Source: DATEHG01 sp035279705 (lineage in GTDB: Bacteria > Gemmatimonadota > Gemmatimonadetes > Gemmatimonadales > GWC2-71-9). From it: 27,181 bases of DNA. Shown here piece by piece: positions 14,082 to 20,964 of the stretch (within the stretch, counting starts at the first letter, position 1; every line of letters begins with the position of its first letter). The notes under the pieces were generated by a model, which saw only the letters and a program-made list of their open reading frames with translations, was not told the DNA's origin and ran no database searches. The stretch covers positions 1 through 27,181 of the forward strand of contig DATEHG010000065.1 of NCBI GenBank assembly GCA_035279705.1. Reading direction: 5' to 3'. A program made the position numbers and the translations under genes.

Positions 14082-14588
14082 CTATCGGCCGCCCGACGCC
14101 GGAGTCGGAAGGCAAGCCAGGATGCGGACGGCACGCTCCGCTCCGGTGGGGTGCTGGGTATCGAAACGAAATCCGCCCATCCGGCTGAAGAAGCGAAGCG
14201 CCGCATCCACCGCGGCACGATGGGAGGCCGCGAGGCGTCTCGTGGCATAGCAATCGGCCTCAAGCTCGCGCCCCTGGAGCAAACGATCCGCGCTCGAAGC
14301 GCCAGTGCCGGCCATCGCATTCGCCCGGGTGTGATGGAAGTAGAGGTGGCCGAACTCGTGGGCCCGGAAGAACGCGGTCAGATCCGGGCCCAGCCGGCGC
14401 TGCAGGGCCGGGTTGTAGTAGATGATGCCGCGCCACGGCGAGTAGACCGCCACCGCCACGTCCTGCAGTGAGTCGCAGGCGACTTCCAGTACCATTCCCG
14501 GCAGGCCGGTGTTCGGCTCCGGGAGTTGCGGCCCTCGACCCAGGAGCAGTACCCCAGTCAACATTCCGATGAACATGGTCTTCCGCAT
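14082..14588 (-). CDS. Putative zinc metallopeptidase (HEFGH motif)
   Basis: The 168-residue product has a hydrophobic N-terminus (MRKTMFIGMLTGVLLLG) that fits a signal peptide or membrane anchor. It then carries HEFGHLYFHH, a HExxH zinc motif, and about 30 residues later GRELEADCYATRRLA, where ELEAD supplies the expected third ligand and Asp of gluzincins such as M48-like and ImmA-like peptidases. The spacing is shorter than in full M48 peptidases and the protein is small, so it may be a minimal member or a protein with another role that keeps the fold. AAGGCGGG lies about eight bases before the start. The cupin gene follows in the same direction. Target unknown. Confidence 0.78.
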   Translation of the reverse strand: MRKTMFIGMLTGVLLLGRGPQLPEPNTGLPGMVLEVACDSLQDVAVAVYSPWRGIIYYNPALQRRLGPDLTAFFRAHEFGHLYFHHTRANAMAGTGASSADRLLQGRELEADCYATRRLAASHRAAVDAALRFFSRMGGFRFDTQHPTGAERAVRILACLPTPASGGR

Positions 14589-14925
14589 CGTGGCGCCCGC
14601 CTTGGAAGTCCGGACGGCGGAACGTCCGCCGTCGCTGACTTCCGATGGCGATTACCATGCGACGCTGCCAGCGTAGAATCGATTGGACGATGGTGTTGCC
14701 GATACGTTGGCACCTCTCCAACGCGTGAGTTGCAATTCCCCGTGACGCCCTAGCCAGCCACTCCGCCGCACCGAGTCACCCGCCAACAGTCGATACCAAG
14801 GTGTCGCGCAATACCAACGTCCTATAGGGCGCCTCCAGGGCTGTCGGTAGAGTGGTCGCGTTCACTTCGCGCGGAGTCAGCACGGCTGGTGCGCGATTGA
14901 CGGTTCACTCTCGCAGGAGGCCGGC
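14589..14925. other. Divergent intergenic region
   Basis: This 337-base gap separates the peptidase-like gene (minus) from the first epoxide hydrolase (plus). It contains an inverted repeat CGTTGG-N7-CCAACG at 14705-14723, a possible operator for the minus-strand operon, and the shared regulatory element at 14792-14827. No ORF or RNA gene is visible. Confidence 0.6.
14792..14827 (+). promoter_or_regulatory. Probable operator/promoter element of the epoxide hydrolase operon
   Basis: GATACCAAGGTGT, 6 bases, ATACCAACGT, then CCTATAG, ending 98 bases before the start of the first epoxide hydrolase. Each block matches the element before the MBL hydrolase gene (11 of 13, 9 of 10 and 5 of 7 bases). 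TATAGG could serve as a -10 box with the ATACC block near -35, as in an activator-dependent promoter; that reading is inference. Confidence 0.6.
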
Positions 14926-16344
14926 ATGTTCAAGCACCCAACCCTCACCATGACGCCAGACCGTGCAGGCCCCGCCGCTCCCGCTGCCGCGGGGCTGCTC
15001 GGCCTGCTCCTGGTCATCGCGCCCTGCCGCGCCCAGTCCGTGGCCGGCCGCCTGGCCTCCGATCACCCGCATCGAACGGAGCCCCACATGATCACTCAAC
15101 AGATATCCGCACCCTCCGTCGCGTCCGACGCCGACACGGCCATCCGCCCTTTCCATGTTCACGTGTCCGACAAGGATGTGGCTGACCTGCGCCGGCGCCT
15201 GGCCGCCACCCGCTGGCCCGACAAGGAAACGGTCGAGGATGCGTCGCAGGGCGCGCAGCTCGCGAACCTCCAGGAACTCGTCCGTTACTGGGCCACGCGG
15301 TATGACTGGCGGAAGGCGGAGGCCAAGCTCAACGCCTTCCCCCAGTTCATCACCAGGATCGACGGCGTGGACATCCACTTCATCCACGTCCGCTCCCGTC
15401 ACCCCAACGCCATGCCGCTGATCATCACCCACGGGTGGCCGGGGTCGGTGTTCGAGCAGATCAAGCTTATCGGTCCGCTCACCGATCCGACGAGGTACGG
15501 CGGCCGGGCCGAGGACGCCTTCGATGTGGTGATCCCGTCCCTGCCCGGATTCGGCTTCTCCGGGCGACCGACCGAGCCGGGCTGGGGCGTGGAACGGGTC
15601 GGCCGGGCGTGGGACGTCCTGATGAAGCGGCTGGGGTATTCCCACTACGTCGCCCAGGGCGGCGATCTGGGGGCGGGTGTCACTGAGGCGATGGGGCGAC
15701 AGGCGCCGGCGGGCCTGCTCGGCATCCACACCAACTTCCCGGCGGCCATTACGGCCGAGGTCGGTGCGGCGCTCACCAGTGCCGAACCGGCACCGGCGAC
15801 GTTTACCGAAAAGGAACGGGCGGCGATCAATGACCTGAAGGAGTACCGCCAGGGCGGGGGCCTGTCGTACCTGGTGATGCAGGGCGCCCGGCCGCAGGCC
15901 GTCGGCTACGGTCTGACCGACTCCCCGGCCGGCCTCGCCGGGTGGATGCTGGTGCACAGCGGCTTCACGAAGTGGAGCTACGGCAAGGATCCCCAGCAGA
16001 CGCCCACCAGAGACGAGGTGCTGGACAACTTCTCGCTGTACTGGCTCACCAACACCGTTGCGTCCGCGGCCCGGTTCTACTGGGAGGTCCGCAACCTCAA
16101 TCTCCTCAGCTCGGCGTCGATGAAGACCGCCGACATCTCCGTTCCCGTGGCCGTCAGCGTGTTTCCGGGCGAAGTGTTTCGTGCCCAGGAAAGCTGGGCC
16201 CGTCGCGCCTTTCCCCACCTGATCTACTTCCACGAGGCGGACCGGGGCGGGCACTTCGCCATGTGGGAATATCCCGAACTGTTCGCCGCGGAATTGCGTG
16301 CGGCCTTCCAGCCGCTGCGTGCCGCCGACCTCGGCCGGCAGTAG
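14926..16344 (+). CDS. Exported epoxide hydrolase (EHN domain plus alpha/beta hydrolase), first copy
   Basis: The 472-residue protein has an N-terminal hydrophobic export signal (AAGLLGLLLVIAPCRAQS, about 21-38). The epoxide hydrolase N-terminal domain (about 72-180) includes RPFHVHVSDKDVADLRRRLA and ATRWPDKE. The alpha/beta core has the oxyanion motif HGWPGS (169-174), nucleophile Asp247 in QGGDLGAG, lid Tyr near 385 in RFYWE, acid Glu416 in FPGEV and base His443 in GGHFAMWE. The family opens epoxides to diols through a covalent Asp ester. The residue after the nucleophile is Leu where Trp is usual (GGDWG), which may alter substrate choice. AGGAGG precedes the ATG. The gene is followed 36 bases later by a paralogue. 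Export is unusual for the family and points to an environmental substrate. Confidence 0.9.
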   Translation: MFKHPTLTMTPDRAGPAAPAAAGLLGLLLVIAPCRAQSVAGRLASDHPHRTEPHMITQQISAPSVASDADTAIRPFHVHVSDKDVADLRRRLAATRWPDKETVEDASQGAQLANLQELVRYWATRYDWRKAEAKLNAFPQFITRIDGVDIHFIHVRSRHPNAMPLIITHGWPGSVFEQIKLIGPLTDPTRYGGRAEDAFDVVIPSLPGFGFSGRPTEPGWGVERVGRAWDVLMKRLGYSHYVAQGGDLGAGVTEAMGRQAPAGLLGIHTNFPAAITAEVGAALTSAEPAPATFTEKERAAINDLKEYRQGGGLSYLVMQGARPQAVGYGLTDSPAGLAGWMLVHSGFTKWSYGKDPQQTPTRDEVLDNFSLYWLTNTVASAARFYWEVRNLNLLSSASMKTADISVPVAVSVFPGEVFRAQESWARRAFPHLIYFHEADRGGHFAMWEYPELFAAELRAAFQPLRAADLGRQ

Positions 16345-16380
16345 CCCGCAGCCACAACCCTTTATCGAAGGAGTGTCACC

Positions 16381-17799
16381 ATGCGTCCCCGAAACAACGA
16401 ACCAGCGGAGGCCCGCTGGCTGACCGCGCACCGCAGGCTCCGGCTCCTCGGCCTCTTCGCCTGCGCCCAGGCCGTCGGCGCCCCGCTCTCGGCCCCTGTG
16501 CACGCGCAGGCCCTTAACGCGCGGGCCAGCTCCCGCGCCACCCCCAACTGGAGAGAGAACATGACCACGTCCACTACCGCCGACCGGCCACCCGCCGCCA
16601 CTGCGACTCGCCCCGTCGTGACGGACCAGACAATCCGGCCGTTCCAGTTTCACGTGTCCGACGAGGCGCTGGCCGATCTGCGCCGCCGGGTGCAGATGAC
16701 CCGGTGGCCGGACAAGGAACCGGTGGCCGACCAGTCACAGGGCGTGCAGCTCGCGACCATGCAGAAGCTGGCCCGCTACTGGGCCACCGAGTACGACTGG
16801 CGCAGGGTGGAGGCCCGGCTGAACGCGCTGCCCCAGTTCACAACCACCATCGACGGCGTGGACATCCATTTCATCCACGTGCGATCGAAGCAGCCCAACG
16901 CCATGCCGGTCATCATCACCCACGGCTGGCCCGGCTCGGTCATCGAGCTGCTCAAGATCATCGACCCGCTGACCAACCCGACCGCCCATGGCGGCAGTGC
17001 CGCGGACGCCTTTGACGTGGTCATCCCGTCGCTGCCGGGCTACGGGTTTTCCGGCAAGCCGGAGATGACCGGTTGGGATCCCCCCCATATCGCGCGGGCG
17101 TGGACCGAGCTGATGAAGCGCCTCGGATACACCCGGTTCGTCGCCGAGGGCGGCGATTGGGGGGCGATGATCTCGGACGTGATGGGCACCCAGGCGCCGC
17201 CGGAGCTGCTGGGCATTCACGTGACCTGGCCATTCACCGTTCCCCCGGCGATCGACCACGCGGTCCAGACCGGCAGCCCGCTTCCTTCCGACCTGACGCC
17301 AGACGAGCGGCACGCCTGCGAGCAGCTCGCGTTCTTCTACGTCCACGACGTGGGCTACGCCTACGAGATGTCCAAGCGGCCCCAGACCATCTACGGGATC
17401 GGAGATTCTCCCGTGGGACTGGCCGCCTGGCTGATCGACCACGACACCAAGAGCTACGCGATGATCGCGCGGGTCTTCGATGGACAGAAGGAAGGGCTCA
17501 CCCGGGACGACATCCTCGACAACGTCACGCTGTACTGGCTGACCAACACGACGGTGTCCTCGGCGCGGATCTACTGGGAGAACAAGTTCGCCTTCTTCGC
17601 GCCGAAGCACGTGGCTATCCCGGTCGCGGTCAGCGCCTTTCCCAATGAAGTGGTGACGACCCCGCGGAGCTGGGCCGAGCAGGCGTATCCGAAGCTGATC
17701 TACTACAACAAGCTCGACAAAGGCGGGCACTTCGCGTCCTGGGAGCAGCCTGAACTCTTCGCGACCGAGGTGCGTGCGGCGTTCAGGTCGCTGCGGTAG
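16381..17799 (+). CDS. Exported epoxide hydrolase (EHN domain plus alpha/beta hydrolase), second copy
   Basis: This 472-residue protein is a close paralogue of the preceding one and of identical length. It carries a signal peptide (about 15-43, ending VHA-QA), then the EHN domain (about 85-190, with RPFQFHVSDEALADLRRRV and MTRWPDKE). The core has HGWPGS (181-186), nucleophile Asp259 in the canonical EGGDWGAM, lid residues near RIYWE (396-400), Glu423 in FPNEV and His450 in GGHFASWE. All parts expected for epoxide hydrolysis are present. AAGGAG lies upstream of the ATG. A hairpin follows 13 bases after the stop, so the two hydrolases form one operon. Divergence between the copies is spread over the whole protein, suggesting an older duplication with different substrates. 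Confidence 0.92.
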   Translation: MRPRNNEPAEARWLTAHRRLRLLGLFACAQAVGAPLSAPVHAQALNARASSRATPNWRENMTTSTTADRPPAATATRPVVTDQTIRPFQFHVSDEALADLRRRVQMTRWPDKEPVADQSQGVQLATMQKLARYWATEYDWRRVEARLNALPQFTTTIDGVDIHFIHVRSKQPNAMPVIITHGWPGSVIELLKIIDPLTNPTAHGGSAADAFDVVIPSLPGYGFSGKPEMTGWDPPHIARAWTELMKRLGYTRFVAEGGDWGAMISDVMGTQAPPELLGIHVTWPFTVPPAIDHAVQTGSPLPSDLTPDERHACEQLAFFYVHDVGYAYEMSKRPQTIYGIGDSPVGLAAWLIDHDTKSYAMIARVFDGQKEGLTRDDILDNVTLYWLTNTTVSSARIYWENKFAFFAPKHVAIPVAVSAFPNEVVTTPRSWAEQAYPKLIYYNKLDKGGHFASWEQPELFATEVRAAFRSLR

Positions 17800-17812
17800 T
17801 TCTGTGGCGAGG

Positions 17813-17846
17813 GGCGGACGAGGCGCGGATCGGTGCCTCGTCCGCC
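17813..17846 (+). terminator. Terminator-like hairpin after the epoxide hydrolase operon
   Basis: GGCGGACGAGGC (17813-17824) pairs perfectly over 12 bp with GCCTCGTCCGCC (17835-17846) around a 10-base loop. No T-run follows. It contains the alternative upstream GTG (17833) of the next gene, which argues that translation there starts later. Confidence 0.65.
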
Positions 17847-18000
17847 GCTCATCGCGGGAGTTGAACCAGGCAACTGCTCGCGATGGCGAAGTCAGGTGTA
17901 CGGACAGGGAAGGCAGGTGGCGCTCGGCGCGCTGTGGGCCGCACCGTTGCGCACCTGCCTTTCGTTCGCCATTCTTGAACTCCCTCGACCCACCCGCCCG

Positions 18001-20952
18001 ATGCTGGCCTTCCTCGCGCTGATCCAGATCGCGACCTCGAGTCCCGATCCCACTCCCCCTCGTCCCATTTCCCAGCTGGTCCACACCCGATGGACCGCCA
18101 AGGAGGGTGCCCCCACCGTCATCTATGCCCTGGCCCAGACCGCGGACGGTTACCTCTGGTTAGGAACCGGCACCGGCTTGTTCCACTTCGATGGGGTGCG
18201 CTTTGTCCGCCGTGGACCGCATCCGGGCGAGCGGTTCCCACAAAGCGCGGTGTTGAGGCTATTGGGTGCCCGTGATGGCAGCCTCTGGATCGTCTGGAGC
18301 AACGGCATGGTGAGCCGGCTCCACGATGGCCGGGCGACCACCTATGCCGCGGCGGACGGAATGCCGGCGACATTCGATGTGACGGAGTCTGCCAGCGGCG
18401 ATCTGGTCGCGGGAACCGCGAACGGGCTGGCCCGATGGGTGGATGGCCGATGGGAGGATGTGAGCCGCGCCTGGGGATACCCGGGGAAAGAGTGCCACGC
18501 CCTTTGGTTCGATCGGCAAGGCACGCTCTGGGCAACGACCGATGATCAGGTAGTCTATTTGCCCCCCGGTGGTCGCCAGTTCATCGACCCGGGCTTTCAC
18601 CTCGACGCCAGGCAGCGCCTGACGGACTTCGCCGAGACAACCGATGGCGCGATCTGGATAGCGGAGCTGTCTCGCTCCGCTCACACCGTCCCGCGGGCCG
18701 GTGACCACCACCCTCTCACCGAGGTTCGGGTCGGTGCTTGGACCCTCCTGGTTGACCGGAAAGGAAGTCTCTGGGTCGGGTCGGCTGGCGATGGCCTGCG
18801 TCGCGTCCTCGATCCCACTCGGATACGGGGCCAGCAGATTGCTCAGTTCGGTAAGGAAGCGGAGCAATTCACCGAAAAGGATGGACTGTTGTCGGACGTG
18901 GTGAATGCGATCCTGGAGGATCGGGAAGGAAATATCTGGGTCGCCTCCGGCCGTGGCATTGAGCGCTTCCGGGAGGGCGCCTTTTCCCCAATCGTCACCC
19001 CGGGTGGGGTCCGGGCGAGATTCGTTTTCGCCAGTCGAGACACCTCCGTCTGGACGGGCGCGGTCAACGTGAGTGGCCTCATCCGCCTGCACTCGGCCAA
19101 CCGCGAGACGATTCCCACCCGTCTCTTCCCCTACAACCTTGCCCAGGATTCGTCGGGAGTGCTTTGGGCACCGACTGGCACGGCGGTGATTGGACGATCC
19201 CACGGAAAGGAATTCGCCAAGGTTCCTCTGAGGGGCGCATGGGACACGTTTTCAGACCTCGTGGTGGGTCCAGATGGAACCGTCTGGCTCTTTGACGTAG
19301 GGTTTGGCCTGGTCCGTTTGAGCCAGAACCGGGTGGTCCGTGTGGCTCCGCTCTCCGATCCCGTCGACTCTCGTGGGACCCTGTTCAGCGATCGCGATGG
19401 CAGGATCTGGATACGGATGCGTACCCGAGCCGCAGTATACGATCATGGACGGCTGACTCTGTTCGACGTAGGGAAGATCTACAGCTTCTTTCAGGATTAT
19501 ACCGGCCAGGTCTGGGGCGTCGGCGGTGGGGGCGTTGGCAAATTCGAAGGAGGCCGCTGGAGGCAAATGCCCTTCCCGGTCGCTCTCAACCCCAACGTCT
19601 TCGGGGTCGCCGAGGACAGTGAAGGAGCTTGGTGGCTCGCGACCATGGCCGGGGTACTGCGCCTGCCTCCGGGGGATGCCGAACGCGCTCTCGCGGATAC
19701 TGGGTACTCCCTTCACTATCGCATCTTCGATTTACTCGATGGCTTGGCTGGGGTGCCGACCTACTGGGGATTCGGCCCGGTGATCACCCGCTCTCTCGAT
19801 GGCCGGATTTGGGTGGCCGGGGATAGTGGCGTGGCATCCATGGATCCTCGTCACCTGCCGCCCGTGGGCGAAGTTCCTGTGTTGATCGAGTCCGTGCATC
19901 TCAATGGCCAGGAACTGGACCCGACGGCAGGCATGGAGATTCCTCCAGAGACCGGAAATTTGGAGATCGACTATACCTCGACCACTCTTGCCATGCCGGA
20001 GAGGGTTCGGTTCCGATATCAACTCGAGGGCACGGATCGGGCCTGGAACGACGTGGGTACCCGGCGGCAGGCGTATTACACCGGCCTGGGTCCCGGCACG
20101 TACCACTTTCACGTAGTCGCCGGCGATGTCGATGGGGCCTGGAGCGAGAACGGAGCGACCTGGAGTTTCCGCATCCTGCCGGCCTGGTACCAGACCCTCT
20201 GGTTCAAAGGCGCCGTGGTCCTTGCGCTCGGAGGACTCGTCGCAGTGTCGACCGCGCTGATGCAGCGGCGCCGCCACCTCCTCTCGGAGCAGGCACTCCG
20301 GAAGCAGCATGAAGCGACCCTGTCCGAACGGGCCCGCATCGCCCAGGAGCTGCACGACACCCTGCTTCAGGGGATGGCTGGCGTCAGTATGCAGCTCAAG
20401 GCCGCCGAGCGGGCCCTGCCGGACCAGCCGGATGTGGCGGCCGAGACCCTGGTGCAGGTGCAGCAGCTCACCCGGGATACGCTGCGCGAGGCCAGGCAAC
20501 GGGTGCTGGTCCTGCATGAGCCGGACCTGGGCGACGAGGACGTGGCCAGCGCCCTGGACACGAGCGGCCGGGGCCTCATCGGTAACGCCGGCATCGGTTT
20601 CTTCCTCACCGCCAAAGGCGAACGCCGCCGGCTGCCCCGTGAGGTGGAGATGGCCGCGATCCGGATCGGCCGGGAGGCGATCGCCAATGCGGTGAAGCAC
20701 GCTGAGGCCCGGCGAATCGATGTGGTTGTCGGATTCGAAGCGGCGGCGCTGAGGCTCATAGTCCGAGATGACGGGCGTGGGTTCACCGCGGAACAGGGGG
20801 AGAAGGCCGGGAGGGAAGGCCATCTGGGCCTGACCGGGATGCGGGACCGCGCGGCGCGCGGCGGCGGCAGCTGCGAGGTGCAGCCGGCGCCGAACGGAGG
20901 CACCGAAGTCGCCGTCACACTGCCGGTGCAACACGGCACTGCTGCTGGTTAG
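18001..20952 (+). CDS. Propeller-type sensor histidine kinase (Reg_prop, Y_Y_Y, HisKA_3), first copy
   Basis: The 983-residue protein starts with a short signal-like segment (MLAFLALIQIATSS), followed by about 660 residues of two-component-regulator-propeller repeats (GYLWLGTGTGL, GSLWVGSAGDGL, GNIWVASGRG and others), expected in the periplasm. A Y_Y_Y domain (about 650-730, with FRYQLEGTDRAWNDVG) leads to one membrane helix (about 736-757). The kinase has H785 in AQELHDTLLQG, N-box EAIANAVKHAEA and G-boxes DDGRGF and GHLGLTGMRDRA. It should phosphorylate a LuxR-type regulator, most simply the one at 24014. The ATG at 18001 is chosen because it aligns with the start of the paralogue; an earlier GTG falls inside a hairpin. 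No clear Shine-Dalgarno sequence is seen. Third codon positions look less GC-rich in the sensor than in the kinase part. Confidence 0.9.
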   Translation: MLAFLALIQIATSSPDPTPPRPISQLVHTRWTAKEGAPTVIYALAQTADGYLWLGTGTGLFHFDGVRFVRRGPHPGERFPQSAVLRLLGARDGSLWIVWSNGMVSRLHDGRATTYAAADGMPATFDVTESASGDLVAGTANGLARWVDGRWEDVSRAWGYPGKECHALWFDRQGTLWATTDDQVVYLPPGGRQFIDPGFHLDARQRLTDFAETTDGAIWIAELSRSAHTVPRAGDHHPLTEVRVGAWTLLVDRKGSLWVGSAGDGLRRVLDPTRIRGQQIAQFGKEAEQFTEKDGLLSDVVNAILEDREGNIWVASGRGIERFREGAFSPIVTPGGVRARFVFASRDTSVWTGAVNVSGLIRLHSANRETIPTRLFPYNLAQDSSGVLWAPTGTAVIGRSHGKEFAKVPLRGAWDTFSDLVVGPDGTVWLFDVGFGLVRLSQNRVVRVAPLSDPVDSRGTLFSDRDGRIWIRMRTRAAVYDHGRLTLFDVGKIYSFFQDYTGQVWGVGGGGVGKFEGGRWRQMPFPVALNPNVFGVAEDSEGAWWLATMAGVLRLPPGDAERALADTGYSLHYRIFDLLDGLAGVPTYWGFGPVITRSLDGRIWVAGDSGVASMDPRHLPPVGEVPVLIESVHLNGQELDPTAGMEIPPETGNLEIDYTSTTLAMPERVRFRYQLEGTDRAWNDVGTRRQAYYTGLGPGTYHFHVVAGDVDGAWSENGATWSFRILPAWYQTLWFKGAVVLALGGLVAVSTALMQRRRHLLSEQALRKQHEATLSERARIAQELHDTLLQGMAGVSMQLKAAERALPDQPDVAAETLVQVQQLTRDTLREARQRVLVLHEPDLGDEDVASALDTSGRGLIGNAGIGFFLTAKGERRRLPREVEMAAIRIGREAIANAVKHAEARRIDVVVGFEAAALRLIVRDDGRGFTAEQGEKAGREGHLGLTGMRDRAARGGGSCEVQPAPNGGTEVAVTLPVQHGTAAG

Positions 20953-20964
20953 CCCGGGAGACGC

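Noticed and set aside
14905..16653. Minus-strand ORF of 582 codons opposite the epoxide hydrolase
   Set aside because: The plus strand has a full catalytic set; the antisense product is compositionally biased.
17833..18000. Earlier GTG start for the first propeller kinase
   Set aside because: The GTG lies in the loop of the hairpin that follows the epoxide hydrolase gene, and the extra 56 residues have no counterpart in the paralogue.
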